Assembly (NCBI GenBank): GCA_020746835.1 | Contig: JAGPNK010000001.1 | Coordinates: 4,898,001-4,962,000, forward strand | Direction of reading: 5' to 3' | Length of the DNA stretch: 64,000 bases | Origin: Stachybotrys elegans | Taxonomy: Eukaryota > Ascomycota > Sordariomycetes > Hypocreales > Stachybotryaceae | Part shown: piece after piece, positions 11,945 to 25,500 of the stretch | Numbering within the stretch: position 1 is the first letter of the stretch | How the letters are laid out: every line of letters starts with the position of its first letter | Position numbers and translations under genes: made by a program | Notes under the pieces: generated by a model | Databases searched by the model: none | What the model was told of the DNA's origin: nothing | The model's input: the letters and a program-made list of their open reading frames with translations, nothing else

Positions 11945-13076
11945 ATGGGCACCTTCCTGCCGACATACACAACACACGGAGCCCCTCCAGCACTCCCTGG
12001 AGTTGTGTAAATTCTTTTATGCTCAACCGCACATGGATGGACTATCTTGACCCTCTTGTCGCCATCTCCTTGTCGAGTCGGAGTATATACCTGCAAATGC
12101 AAACGTCTTTGGCAGTTTTTCACGTTGGGGGGAGAGAGAAAAACCGTGGGGGGGAAAGGGTTAAGTTTTTCCTTGAAAAAAAAAGTTGACCATTTGGGCT
12201 TTGGTGCGCGCGGGCTGCTTTGCCTGGCTGGGCGGCGGATGACATCTCTTGAGACTTTTTGAGCCCCATTTGCTACCCGGAGTCTCCCCTAGGTATACTA
12301 CTACATAGTGATGGAAGTTTTTTCGTACAAACAAAAAAAGAAAGAAAAGAGAAAAAAAGAAAAGGATCCCGATCATAAAGATGTCTATCTATGCAGTTCC
12401 GTGCGTGGCCGTGCTGTGTGAAGTTTGAACACAGCATGGCAACTCTCGACTACAAAAGAGTCGTCTGCAGCTCATACTAGAGCATACATGCACTGAGAGA
12501 GTCTTGAGGCAGAATAACACGTTGATCTTTTCAGGCATAAGCATGAAAGTAATGGGGGGGTTGTCGTTGGCCGTGCCTATAACTCATCACAGTGAATGGA
12601 TGGCAGACGAGTGCCGTTTATTAACGATGAATAGGCAGCAACAGGAGACGCTACGAGTGTCTCGCCGTTTCAGCATGTATGGCCAGTCCGTCGTGACGAT
12701 GGAACTGCGAATCTTGGAACTGAGTGGCTTTGTTGGAGGTGGAGAAGGCTCAAAAGCAAGGCAGGGGGAGAGACTTGGATAGCAAGACGCTGCTGCATAT
12801 GCCCGCCCGTCTTGACATCACGTACCCTGCCGGATGTGGCCCACCGAAGGAAGCACTCGTCATCAAAGCGTTCAAGAATCCTGCTCCCGCGTGGGGTATC
12901 ATACTTCGTCTACATTCCCCATCCTAAACCCATGTTACATATACCCTATGCTCCCAGTTAAGAATATCGTTATATGTCCTTACCACAAAGGAAACATGCA
13001 TCGTTTACATGGGCTACCCGTGATCCATCCGGCCCTGTGTCTCTTTACCAGCCACCCTTAAAGACCGCCAACAGCC
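11945..13076. other. convergent intergenic region, 1.1 kb
   Basis: The 3' flanks of the Stm1-like gene (+) and the PHD gene (-). A/T-rich runs at 12165-12185 and 12318-12362 are plausible 3'UTR or polyadenylation surroundings. I see no gene. Confidence 0.6.
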
Positions 13077-15412
13077 TCATCTGAACGACCTCAAGGATTT
13101 GCTTGCCAAGGGAGACGTTCCCATTGACAGGCCGATAGCGCTGTGCCGTCTGGTATCTCGTATTCGCCCTCCCCTCATGTTGGGGGTGTTTGCGCAGAAT
13201 GCGCAGATGTATACTCTCGGCATGGAGCGTCTGTTGATCTGGATACATTTGCCATGCAACCACATCTCGCAGGATTCGCTGCCAAGACAATGTCAGCATC
13301 GGATTCGACTTGTCACAGTATATCGGCTAAAGCAACCTACCATTGGACCATGTAGCCGTCCTCCTCGCCGGAGCCGTTCCGGTTGCATACACATCGGACG
13401 CTGTGTCCTTCTGCTACCATGCCGGGTTCGGTCCGGCCCGACGGCGAGATGAACGACCCACGCATGCTTTGGGAAGCAACTGGGGCGAATCGCTGCGACT
13501 GCGTGCTGCTCATTTGATTGGACCGTTTCTGCCTGTCCTCAACCACCTTTCGGAGCTCGCTCGCCGCGTCCCCATTCTTGTCCGAGTGTTCATTCATCAA
13601 AGTTTCAGCTTCGCTCTCACCATCGTTTATCGAAGCCCCCGGACCATCTGTGCTGCTTGCACTACGATCACTGATGCTTCGCCTCGATGAATGGAAGATG
13701 GAGCCTACCGGCTTCCGCGGGTCAGGCAATGCAAACGATGCGTTAAACGACGTGTTGCGACTGGGAATAATGATAGGCTCATCGTCTGTAGATGATTCGT
13801 CGTCGGACTGGTCCCAGCTTTCTCGCGTTGACAGATCCCGCGCACTGCTGCTCCTGCTCAGTTCTCTTTCAGAGCCCGACTGCCCCGGTACCGCTGTCGT
13901 CTCTGCTCTTGCTCTGCCCCGTGAGTCTATGGTGAACCTGACCGCAGCACGTGGCTTAGCTTGAGGTAAAGACTCGGGGATTGAAGCGAGGCTAGAAAGC
14001 CTGTGTTGCGACTTGAGTGGCGAATTTCTCCCAGATGGCCTAGTGGTAGGCCTGCTTGGTTCACTCGGCAACCCATTGGGAGCAGGAGCAAGAGGACGAG
14101 GAGCTGGCACCAATGGTGGATAAGTGGTCCGCCCTGCTGCTTTCTTCCCGCGGTTTTCGCTCAGGCTGCGTCCCAGGCCGGGCCGGCCTGCGGCTTTAAC
14201 TGGAGAGCTTGCAAGCTGACGATTAGGCGGCTTCACATTGCCGGGCTCTTTCCCATTGGTACCTCGACTAGACATGGCCACACTTGCGTGTGCCACATCA
14301 TTGGGAAATCCAGTGGCCAAAGAGGCCATGTTTGGGTTGAAAGCGGCCTCCATGGGCGAGGTCTGAGGCCGACTAAACAATAAGCCTGGATTTACCGCTC
14401 CGCTCGGGCTGAGCATGCCGAACGGATCGTCTGTGGGCGTCATAAATGTGTGTACTGGGTCTGAGCCACCCAAGCCGTGTGGTGCATTGTGATCTGGCTT
14501 TCGAACTAGAAGCTTGGACGGCTGCATGTTCCCCGGATTTGGAACATGCTGGGACATGGAGGGATCTGGGAAGAACTGGAGGTCACCGCTCCAGTCAAAG
14601 GACGCAGCACCAGCCTGTGTAACTGGGAGGTTATGTGTAACCGGAAGACCGGCCTGGAACATGGCTGGACCAGCAGCAGCAACAAAGTCGAGATCCATAG
14701 CCATGGGAGCGGAACCATCCCAGAAGCTACCGGGTGCCGTCACCGGCGCTGACAAGGGATAACTGAACATGTCCTCCGATGCACCAACGAGCGCCGCCAG
14801 GTCATGCTGCTGTTGCGATGCACCGGTGAAATCGGGCTGGCCAAAGCCCTGGTCATTTTGCATTATAAGTTTAGGAGCGAGCTTGCGGCCCCCCTTGTGA
14901 GTGCTCGGCGGGGGCGTCGCTGTCTGGGTCTGTTCTGTTGACGTATTCGAGGCTCGCTTTGCCTTTTTGGAGATCCGGCTTCGGGAGAGGGTCGGGCTCT
15001 GCTGCTGGGCAGGTTCTCTACGGTATTCCTTGGGAATGTTGTGTGTGCTTGGAGACGATGCCAATCTTTGCGCGGGATCGACGGGGGAAAAGTAATTGGC
15101 CCGGCTTGCAATTTCTTCAGCGGATAGCAACCTTTTGTGGCCGTTCGAGGAACTTGTAGGAGTAGCAGGAGCGAAGTCGGTAAAGGGACTGGAGATGCCT
15201 CTGAGGTTTCCCGGGGTGGAATTGAAGACGGAATAATCCTCGGCGAAGCGTGGCGTCCAGTTCCCTTGGTCGGTATGGGCGGCTCTGGCAGGCTTGGGTG
15301 TCTCGAATACAGGGCTAGTGAAAACGGTCGAGGTGGGAGTTTGTTGAGCTGGCGACTGAGGGTTTGGATCTCCAAAGCTGTTCAGACAGGGAGAGCTGGT
15401 CAGCCGAGACAT
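13077..15412 (-). CDS. PHD-finger protein, largely disordered
   Basis: Exon 1 is 15412-13341 and exon 2 is 13278-13077. The 62-nt intron (GTAGGT donor, CTGACATTG branch, GGCAG end) splits the PHD finger, and splicing restores DGYMVQCESCEMWLHGKC. The product is 757 aa. A long Ser/Pro/Asn/Gln-rich region comes first. The finger near residues 674-725 has the C4HC3 pattern C-x-C-x14-C-x2-C-x4-H-x2-C-x14-C-x2-C. The DGYMVQC..C..W.H..C wording is close to Set3/MLL5-type PHD fingers, which read H3K4 methylation, but no SET domain is present. A chromatin-reader role in the nucleus is inferred from the family. The finger at the extreme C-terminus is unusual. Orthology to a named yeast subunit is not established. 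Confidence 0.85.
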
Positions 15413-18400
15413 TGCATTTCGAGGGGAAGGGTGGCTACTTGCCCGTCAGCCACTTGATCCTCGCCGGACATAGCAAGTCTAGGATTGATTGGAGCAAAGG
15501 ACGACGAGCACCATGACAAAGGCGTAGGTGGCCGTCGGTTGTCTGCTGTCTGTTGACTGTTGTCAGGGTGTTTTGGGAGAGGTCTGATGTCGTGTCGGAA
15601 TTGGGCCGGAGCGACGAGGTTGGTGAGTCTGTAGCGGCGGCGGGTGGCTGTGGGAGGAAGCGGCTAGTGGGCAAATTTGGCAGGTAAGGCAAGGTATGGA
15701 ATTAGACAGTAGAGTCTCAGGGCAAGCAGCTGTTGCGCGGCAGAGAGTCGTATCTCATTAGTGTATGCGGCAGTGGAAAAGGTCGTGACAGGTAGGTGAT
15801 TATTAGTTCTATGCGTCTTGATATGAGCAAGTGTAGGCGTTAGTAGCCGAGTAGATGAAGTCTTTGCAAGCAAGCAAGGCGATAAGGCGATTGTCCATTG
15901 TTTGGTGGGTAACGAGAAGAGAGAGAGGGACCTGACCTGAGGTATGTACTCTGGTAGGTAAGACGGAGAGGCCCCTCCCTCCCACTCCCACATGGGGCAG
16001 GACAGGACTTAGTGTGTACATACCAAAATACTGGACAATAGCAGCAAGCGATACAGCGAAGAGCGACAAAAACACAGAAGCGGCTGCTGCCGGTCCCTTT
16101 TGTGTCTGGTGAGGGGGAGAGACTAGGGCCGAGAGGAGTCGATTGCAAAGGGTGAAGTAGTGAGTGACGTTCGGGTACTTCAGATTAGGCAGAAGGCTCC
16201 ATCTTGGATCCGTTGGTTGGTTGTGGTTGCTATCAGGGCGACTCGGCAATTTTGGCGCTGGATAGCTGGCGAACGGCTTCCGGATGGCTGGCTGGGCTGG
16301 GCTATGCTATCTGTCAGGCTGTTTACGAAACCCAGTACACTAGGCGGATGGTTGGCTGAGTCGACGTTTCAAGTGGTTTGGTTGGTTGGGAGGGACAGGC
16401 ACCGGCGGTCGGGCGGGGCTCGAGAACAAGAATCCCATCATGCCATCCACTCAGAACCGAAGGGGTTCCTGCATGCTGCACCGATGTTGCATCCTTCCTG
16501 ATATGCTCGCTTTTTTGTTTTTGTTTGTTTGTTTGTGCGGGTGGGTTGGCTGCCGTGCCATTGGAGGGTGAGGAAAAGAAAACAAGAGGGTCAAAAGGGG
16601 ATCCTGAATCCAGACATGCCGAAGCGAAGATGAAGGCTATGAAAGCCAGGCAGGCCAAGGCTCGTGCAACACGAGGGTCGAAGGCTGACGATGGCCAATG
16701 GATTTTTATGATTATTATTTCCTTCCCTCTCATTTTTCTTCCTTTCTATATCAACTTTCCACGACGCATTCGATTGTCTTCTTCCTACCATCCGTACCAT
16801 CATCTTGAAGAGGAAAGTGGCCATTTGTCATGTTCACCTTCTTAAACACCTGACCGTATAAGATGGAAGGCAGCACCTACCTCCACCAAACGAATATCCC
16901 AGGGCAAGTACGAACAAGAGCACAGATCCCGAAACAGTACTACCTAGGTACTAAGGTACAGGTAGTCTATCTCATGGCATCGGAACGTTTACCTGGCACC
17001 TACATACGGCCATTTTCTTCCTGGTTCTGCGACATCCATTCATCCTCACCTCCACCACACTTGAGAGTCTTGATGCTTCCCTCCAAACTCACCCAATTTG
17101 GTGATGGACTGCCTGCTGGCCTCGATGCATGCAAGAAGCGCACCCCTCACCGAGATCGAGGCAGCTGGCCAAGATCCCCCCGATGCCAACGCCAGTGCAA
17201 ACAGCTCCTATGGACACTTGCTGCTACTATCACTATGCAACGGCTAGACACCATTAGCTAACGCCTTTGCGCCTCGGTGAGACAGCAACCTACCTTCTCC
17301 CTGCCCGCCTCTCACTCCCGAAACCCATGTTGTGAAAGTAAATCACACACTGCCAAGTAGCACTACGACTGCCCTTTCATACTTGCGATCTCGATGCTGA
17401 ATCACACCACCAGCTTTAGCATCGCCGAAGCTATTTAAGCCCCGCACGAGGGGCATCCACCAAGGCTGGGTCGTGTGAGTCGATCAAGTCTTCCACTGGG
17501 GGACACACGTCGAACAGCGCAATTAAACCACACATGCATTTTCACCATGGCATTTAGGAAACGTCGATCTTCCTTGGGCCAGCCTTGCATTGCACCTTTC
17601 GTCTAAAACAAAACACCCAAGAACATTCAGGGACCGATCTTTCTAGGGGTCGCCCTCACGGCAAGAATGATCTAACCTTAGTTTAGACTTTCTCGATCGA
17701 CGGACAGCGAACGACATCCTGCTAGAGCTAGACTCCGAATCCCCTCCACGCCCGTGAGTCACACACGGAGTACACGGGATAGATGAGTGCCACGGCGAGC
17801 TCCTGTCCTCTGCCTCGGCTCTACTAAGCCACAGCCCAGCCGGAGCATTGTCAACTTCGGATCGTTGTTCCTGACACCATGTGCCATAGATCGATGCGAT
17901 GCAATGTGGGAAGGGGCTGCAAGGGTCTTTACTCGCCAGAACCGGAATGCCATGAATCACCCGCCTTTGCAACCTGATCGGTTCCTAGACACTCTCCACC
18001 TTCGCAGCCTGTACCTGCATAGTCCCCGGCAATTAACTGCAGGCTCGAAGTGTCTATCACTGTCTCGTCGGCCATCTGAGACTTGGAGTAAGGTACAGCT
18101 GGACGAGAGCGCTTGTGTCAATTCACCTATTCCAAGGGGTCTTGGGGTCCATCGATAATCCTTCTTCTTATCTCAAACCGTCGGGATACTGAATCACAAG
18201 GGATATGTCGACTTCGATACCCTCATATGTCCCGATGGCGTCTTGCATGGGGAGTCCCTTGGGAGGCCCAGGCATCATGGATGGACATTCCGATCACTTG
18301 AGGGTATCGAGAGGTCACTGGGCCTTGTTATCCGGCTCCATCCCACACCTTCTAGTAAGGATATCGCTGCCACAATGATGAGTTGGCATGAACTATTAAC

Positions 18401-20390
18401 AAACACTCTCACCCTTGGGCAAATCCTTGGGCCAACGCTTGGCTCGTGAGCGGCGCCACTGCTACCCATCTTAGCCTTATACGGCGCGCACTTCGTAGCC
18501 ACTCGATTCTGCGCCCTGGAATTGCTGCCATCTTCCCTGTCCAGCCAGATTCGTGGAGCCGAGCGTGCTGAATAGCAACTCTCGTGATCCAACCGATCTT
18601 CTTTGGGCCACCCCCTCCTTCTCCCCTTTGATGAATCTTCGCTGGGATTGTCCCTGTCTTCAGCTCGCCGGGTACAGAGTTCGATTGGGGGGTGATTATT
18701 GGCTGACCTTAGCTCCTATGTCGATACCTATCTGCCAACAGCTACTGGTGCGCTTTTCTTCCTACTAGACATTTCAGCCGTATCGACGGCCAGCTCAATA
18801 TGCAGCCGGGATCTATCTTGTAAGTTTTTCTTCTTTGGGTCCATGTCGTGAGGCTCAGCAGTTGATAGATCCTAGTTAAGAAACGGGTCTTTTGCGACAT
18901 GGATGTGCGTGCTCGACCCCTCCACGGCTTTCACTGCCCCTCCCCCTTCCTTTTTTTGGGCACGCATGAATTTGGGAGATTGCTCTCTTGCTGACCACGA
19001 AACATTGGCGATAGTACAGATCTGTCCCATCTTCGTCTCTTCCTTGCTGCCGCATGACACCATACTCGTCCAGGCGGAGAGAAGATCCTGTCTGGGCTCT
19101 GGATACAGGCTGCGAACACGCCACCACCAAGCCATTTTTATTCCCCCACTTCAACCCCCCGTATAAAGGTGAGCCCCAGCTGGCTGGCACCACGTCCAAA
19201 GGCCGTGTCTATGTATCCTCCCGCAGGACCCGACGGCATCCTTGTGGCTCTCTTTTTCGTGGAGAAAAGAGTCGCCCTGTGCTGATCCCGCCAGGGGACC
19301 CGGAGCGGACGTTTACTCCTCCCTCTCGGGCCTTGGAAGATTCCCGGTTCCTTAAAACGACAGCTCTTCTTGTCCAGCCCCCCTTCCACCCTTCCACCCC
19401 TTTAACATGCGGCGATATAGCCCACACCAAGGACCGCGCGGAAGGGGGGGGGTATCATGAGTGGCGTAAACATCCTCCCCCCCCCCTCCCCGGCCTGGGA
19501 CTAAGACCTATGCGTTGGCACTCTGGACCCATTTACGCGGTTCACGGCCGGCCTCGCCGCGCTCGTCTCCTGTGCTGACGCGCATGCGAATATGGGAGCA
19601 TGAGGGTGGGTTGGCCGTTTCGTTTTCGGTGCGAGCCTGCCCACCCGTCTGTTTCTCTCGCCACCTTCCCCCCTTCCCCCCTTCTCGTAGTCGTTTGATA
19701 TTGAATGCAGTAGGCAGTAGGCAGTATAGGGGAGCTTGGTGAAGGTCACGGTGAAGGCAAAGGCATCAGGACAATTTTCCAATTGTGAAAGGATGGCGCT
19801 CCATTGTCGAATTCTGTCTATCTAGTTTCCCAATCCTTTTTGTCCAGCTGACCAGCAGATGTCATATACCCGCTCATTCAGTCATCATGTCCGATGCGTC
19901 AGGTCTATCTATTTCCAACTCACAAACATAAAAAAGGGAAGATGAAAAAACTGAAAAAGCAGCCAAGATATCACCCTGATAACTCTGTGGACGAGTACCC
20001 CAGCAGATAATGACTATGGCAAAAAGCCAACATCAGACCTGAAAGCGCCCTTCTTCCCCGTTGTGTGAAATCACCGATCCATCGTCCAGCAGCGAATCTT
20101 GACCCCCCGGTATCTTGGCCCACAGCATTGGTATCCATAAAAACAAAAGTAAAACGACAAGAAGCTGAGAGGAATATTGGAAAAGGAAAATAAAGAAAAT
20201 ATCATGTTGTTGTGGGTGTGTGGGTAGTGTCTGTATGTGCTGTTGCCAGTCATACATGGACGAGGGGGAATAGTTTAAAAAAGGGGTTGTTGTTGTAATG
20301 AGGTGCAGTAAAGACTGTGATGAACAATAGATATTATGCCTCGACGCAGCAAGGGAGTTTGTGATTTTTCATATAATTGTCGAGTTCAAC
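15413..20390. other. intergenic, 5.0 kb
   Basis: Lies upstream of the PHD gene and downstream of the Rua1_C gene. Holds TACCTA/TAGGTA-type stretches (15940-15961, 16938-16966) and several poly-pyrimidine tracts (for example 19669-19685). Open frames are short, overlap on both strands and show no domain, so I call no gene. It could hold a long leader or a non-coding RNA, but nothing in the sequence decides this. Confidence 0.5.
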
Positions 20391-22515
20391 TCAGATCATA
20401 TTAGGATAAGATCCGTCTGGAGTCAGCAAGTGTTGAGGCGGCATGTTGACGAGCTGAGGCATGGGCGGCGGGACCTGGTTCAGCCGTTGCGGCTGCAGAG
20501 GCTGCGGGAAGAGCGCCGACATCGATGCTGGTGTAGGTGTGCTGGACAGGGAAGCAGGAGGCGTCATCTGAGAGGCCTCTCCCTGCTGGAGCTCTGTCTG
20601 GGGCCTAGCCATGGTAGAGGCAGCCAGTGCCTTGCCATTGCTGCATTCTCGCCGACGCTTGGGCGCGTCTTTGACCTTGGGGTGGGTGTGACACTACCGA
20701 ACCCAGTTAGCTTTCATACGCGTGTCAACAGTCGTGGGTGGCTGATATTACCTTGTATGCATGCCTGAACCAGGTTGTTCCCTTCTTCTTGCTGCTCACT
20801 AGCGCGATCCAGTCGTTGCAACTGCCGCACAAGCCCTCCCATACATCCGGGTTGCCGTCCATGCGTCTGGTGTCCTGGGGCTCCGCAAATGGATTTCCAG
20901 TAGCTGCACTGATGCCGTGCGTAAAGGACTTGTCGTACCAGTAGGCCGAGTTCTTGAGAACCAGCCACCTTCCAGGCTTGCAGATTCCGCACCAGCCCTC
21001 GCGCTTGTTGCCGTGTCCGCGGACCCATCTTGGAGTGTACAGGTCTCCCTCAAATCGCAGCTCTTGCTCGTGAGGGACCATGTCTGGGTCTGAGGGATTC
21101 ATGTCTTCCGGAGGAGGAGGGATCTGCTCCTCGTGGAGAGAGGCAAACAAATCAGGGGGGTCCGAGAGGTCAGTGAAGTGACCATGAAGCGAATGCGGAT
21201 CGGCGTTGCTCTGCAACATCCTGAATAGGCCATGAGACAACAGCGGAGGTGGCGCTTCCAGGTGATGGTGCTCGGGAAGCAGCGGCTGTGATGGCAGCTG
21301 CTGCGATGGCAATTGTGAAGGTAGTAGCATGCTGTTTCGTTGAAGCATGGGGGGACCAGCCATCAAGAAGGAAGGATGAGCTGTGTTCATGTTAGCCTTG
21401 TCCGGTTCCAGCACATCCGAACCAACTTACGCTGAGGAGCCATGAAAGGTTCATGGCCGGCATGAAACATGTACGGTGCGGCCCTGCGGCTAGCCACATT
21501 TCCGTACGAACCTGTAGACCAGCGCTTGTTCCTTGCAACCTCAACACTGTAGGGCGCAGATCGCACGTGAGGCCGAGGCGAAGGGGAGGCACGTCCTCGG
21601 CTCTGAGACCTGACCAGCTCAGTCCTGCTCTGAGGAGTCATACGCGGCGAGGCGACAGGCGAAAGGTGAGTGGAGGACATGAGCGAGTTGCGGTTTGAAG
21701 CGGACGACATGAGCGAGTTTCGGTTGGATGTGGGCGGATACTCGGATCCCCAGGAAGGAGCCTCAGAGAGTGCAGCCGAAAAGTCATCGCACGATGTCAT
21801 GTCAGACAGTGCACCAGAGGTCGACACCGTGAAGGAGGAGCCCGAGAAGCGTCGAGGATCCACGTTGCCGTCCACGTTCGAGTATTCCTTGTCCTGGGTA
21901 TTGGTGTACTTGAGGTCAAAGACCGAGATGGCCTCGTCGGTGGTGTAGGCCTGTCCAATGGGCATGTCGGAGTCCAGATTGTGCATGTCGAAGCTGTCTT
22001 CGTAAGGCCTCTGGGTCCAAAAGCCTAGGTCCCTGTTAGAAGCAGCGTGGAGAGATGATCCAGCAGACTCACTCTTGTCATCCGAGGTAGGCGGGCACAT
22101 GTCCTGGTGCATAGAGACGGGTCGAGACATGACGTCGCTGGGAGTCTGGCCAATGGACAGAGCAGGCGAGTCCCAAGACTGAAGAGATGCAAAGTCATCG
22201 CTCATGCAGTACGAGAAGCCTTCGTGAATGGTGTTGGGCCTTGGTCGGGGCTGAGATGTGGGTGTGGTCCAGAGCGCCGACGAGCTGGGAGTTTCCTCAG
22301 TCTTGGACACGTCGTGGTCAGGCAAAGTGAAGACCAGCCCGGTCTGAGGGGTGTCTGGCGTCGACATGTTGTTGTCGTTGTCCGTGAAGGTGAATAAAGG
22401 TGTCTGAAGATGGTTGTTGCTGTTCCTGTGTGGTTCCATGTAAGCCCTGTTCGGTCGATGAGTGAAAGGATCAGAGGGTGGTGAGCACATACAACCGTGA
22501 CTGGTCCGAGTCCAT
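20391..22515 (-). CDS. transcription regulator with C-terminal Rua1_C domain
   Basis: Four exons: 22515-22493, 22446-21431, 21380-20752 and 20693-20391, giving 656 aa. The first exon codes only MDSDQSR plus two bases. Its 46-nt intron (GTATGTG...ACAG) is very short. The N-terminal 450 residues are Ser/Thr/Pro-rich and disordered, with two copies of ASNRNSLMSS-like sequence. Residues about 455-562 hold the Rua1 C-terminal domain: LYTPRWVRGHG, WCGICKPGRWLVLKNSAYWYD, KSFTHGISAATG, RRMDGNPDVWEGLCGSC and RHAYKCHTH. The paired cysteines and terminal C-x-H suggest metal binding. Ustilago Rua1 controls the ustilagic acid cluster. Sordariomycete members are mostly uncharacterised, so targets are unknown. 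The C-terminal tail is Pro/Gln-rich. The domain call is firm; function as a nuclear regulator is inferred. Confidence 0.88.
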
Positions 22516-25500
22516 GGCTGAGAATGGAATATGTAGTCAAACTATATCTATCTCAGGGCCTGGGATGGTCAGCATGAATTTCGAACACGAGGATGGCTAG
22601 GGGCGCGTTGACAGTTTGCCAGGTCCACATCGTCCAGGCACATTATCAAGATCCCCGCCACAGGTGCGACTTACTCGAAGTCTGGTTGCGCAATGACCAG
22701 ATCTGCTTTGACGATAATCTCCGATCGGGCGCGAATGAGCGGCGGATCGCAAAGTAGAAGGCGGGAGGAAGGAATGGCTGGGGGAAGAAAGCTTGCAAGA
22801 CGGAAAGATGAAGCAGATGAAGATGGCGAGAAGGTTGTGAAAGGAGGGTTGGGTTGAGGCGGAAACAGTGGCGGCAAGGGCAAGGCAAAGCAAGGCCGGT
22901 TACGAAAAAGGAGCGAAAGGGCCGTGAGATATTCGAGACGTGGGATGGATGCTTGTCGCGTCTGCTGTTGCGCGGGAATGGTCTTTCGGCTGCAAGAGAG
23001 CCAGCTCCCGGGAAGGTAGGTGTGTGAATGTTTGAGTATTAAGATGTGTGATATAGGCTCGAGGGGAATAATCAAAAGAGTGACTGGTAATTGGAAGAGC
23101 GAGCAGACGGTTAAGGGAAGAAGTGGCTAGCAAACGGAAGCAAAAGAGCAGAAGAGGAAGGGCGAGGCCGCACCCCGGAGGTATAAGAGAAAGATGCGTC
23201 CAGGCTACTGGAGGCATCATCCTTGTGATGGAGTCAAGGTGTGGTCACAGACCATGACCGACGACATTCGGTAGGAACAGGCCCGGGTTCACACCTCTCT
23301 AATTCTGTGAACTTGGGGTAAGCCTCTCGCCGGTAGTCTGGCGAGGTGTGCAGGTATGAACTTGAGCAAGGTGGATACACGGCGTTCCGGGTATCGTTAC
23401 AGAGGCTGCGTGTAGTCGAAGATGGGGTCGAGGAGGGGGGTGCGGCCGCAGACGGGCGTCTCTGTAAGCATGGTGGATGGGCTGGCAGGGGTGCAGCAGC
23501 CCCTGGTAGTCCGGGGCGACTGAGGCTTCGGGCAGGGCTCCGCCTTTTCCTTGGACTCTCGTCTCTGGAAGCAAAGCAAAGCAAGCACTGAAGCAGCACC
23601 GGCTTAGCTTGGCTTTGCCTTGAATTGGTGGGTATCGCTAAGTGGATACCGGCGACGAAGGACAGCCAACCCTTTGAGGGATGGGCACGGAGCAGAGAGG
23701 GTCCGCGGAGAGATTGAAGGAGAAGGGAAACTCGCTCGATCAGTAGCGCAGCCCCAAGGTTAAGGTGAGCAGGAGAACAGGAGGGCAAGGCGAATACCGA
23801 AGCCAGCCTCATAGCGTCGTCGTTGACGTAGCTTGACCGTAACCATTCCCGTATCCATCGGGGCGCGCGACGTGAATCCACTCCCAAGGCGGTCCATGAT
23901 CCCAGATGCCACATCATGGCAGATGAGGCGTCAAAATCCGGCAAAATAAGAAAAGTAGGTAGCCAGCTACTGCACGTACTCGATCAGTGCCCGAGACGGC
24001 AATGGACGAGAGCGGTTTAGTCGATGCCGTAGCGCTGGGATCGATCCTTCGAAACTTCACTCACTGAAGAGGATGACGGGAGGCACAGCTTGTAGGGCCC
24101 TCTCTTCCATCTTCCATCTTCCATCTTCCTCGCCCTCTGCCCCCCTCCCCTCCTCCCCATTTTCTCTCTCTCTTTTTTTTTACGCCTCACGGGCCGGCAG
24201 GATGCTGCGCAGGCGATCCCCGTGCGTGCGCATCCATGAAAAGCGCTGTTTGACAGACGGGGGATTCCCTCAGATCCCCACGATGTGGGACAGACATGAC
24301 AATTTGTAAATTGACTCGCTCGAGAAACCCATCCTGGCAATTCGATACTGTTGCCCCGTCGATGGGAACAGACTCACAGCCCACTACCCGTTGGCGAGAC
24401 TGGCGAAACTAGCCAAGATTGTGCCTTGCAGTCGGCTGAAGAGAAGGAGCCGGCGATAAAGAAAGACCACGTCGACAATGGGCAGATACCAAGCTTAGCC
24501 GCGAGGGGGGATGCGGGGGGGGTCGGTCAGTGATGGACGTCAGAGGTTGAAAGCCGGATACAAGGTGTTGCTTGCCATGGGATGGATGGGTGCGCCACTA
24601 GCCAGACTTGACTGCCAGCAAAGCCGGACGAGACGTAGGAACACCCGTGCCACTCAATCAAGAGAGTGGTTGCGTCTCTGCTGTGGCGGTACACGCCATG
24701 GTCGATGATGGGCTGGAGGAGGGTGGAGAGGCGACAGGGGATGGGATGCGGGCGAGACAGAGACAGGCGGACAGCTCTCAGTCGATGGATGACGCGAATC
24801 CCAGTTAAAGCCGGCCGGACGGAGTATGTGTGTACGGTAGGCAATGAGAAGCGAGCAAGCTAGCGGGCAGAGGGCAGAGGGCGGGCGGGCAAACGTCCAA
24901 GCTCTTCTGGCAACCAGTCAGCAGGTCCCAAGCGAGGTCCAAGTCGGGAGCCAAGAAAGAAGATGGAGCAAGTGAATGGGAGGGTATAGCAGCATCTCGA
25001 GGGTTTGGGCCAGTTGGGGTGGAAGTGGATGATGGAGGGAGGGTTGCGTTGGTGGTCTGTGGATTGGGCTAGAAGCTGCTCAGAAGCCCCCCAAGTGCAA
25101 CGGAGGACGTTTCATGTTCCCGCTGCACAAGCTGATTGGCGCGAGTGGGCCCAGCCACAAGTCAAGGATGCAGCGGAAGGCCATCAGGGGTCTAGGCTTC
25201 TTTGGGACTTCAGCAAGGTCCTGTGGCTCGCTGATTGGCCCAGCCGTCATCTCGAATGGGGGCTGCGTGTCTCAGAGGTGTAGCAGGATAGCTGGGCACC
25301 CCCTTTGCTTGCGTGCACACCCCCCAGCCTTCCAGCCTTCCAACCCTACTCCTCCTCCTCCTCCTCCAAAAGGGCCCTTCCTTTGCATCCCTCGCGGCTT
25401 CAGCCTTTTTCGACGAGTTGCATTATAGGCCTCTGTAATAAGTACCTAATGTGGCAACACCATCGAGGGCCATAGGCGGTATGGACGCACCGCTGGGCCG

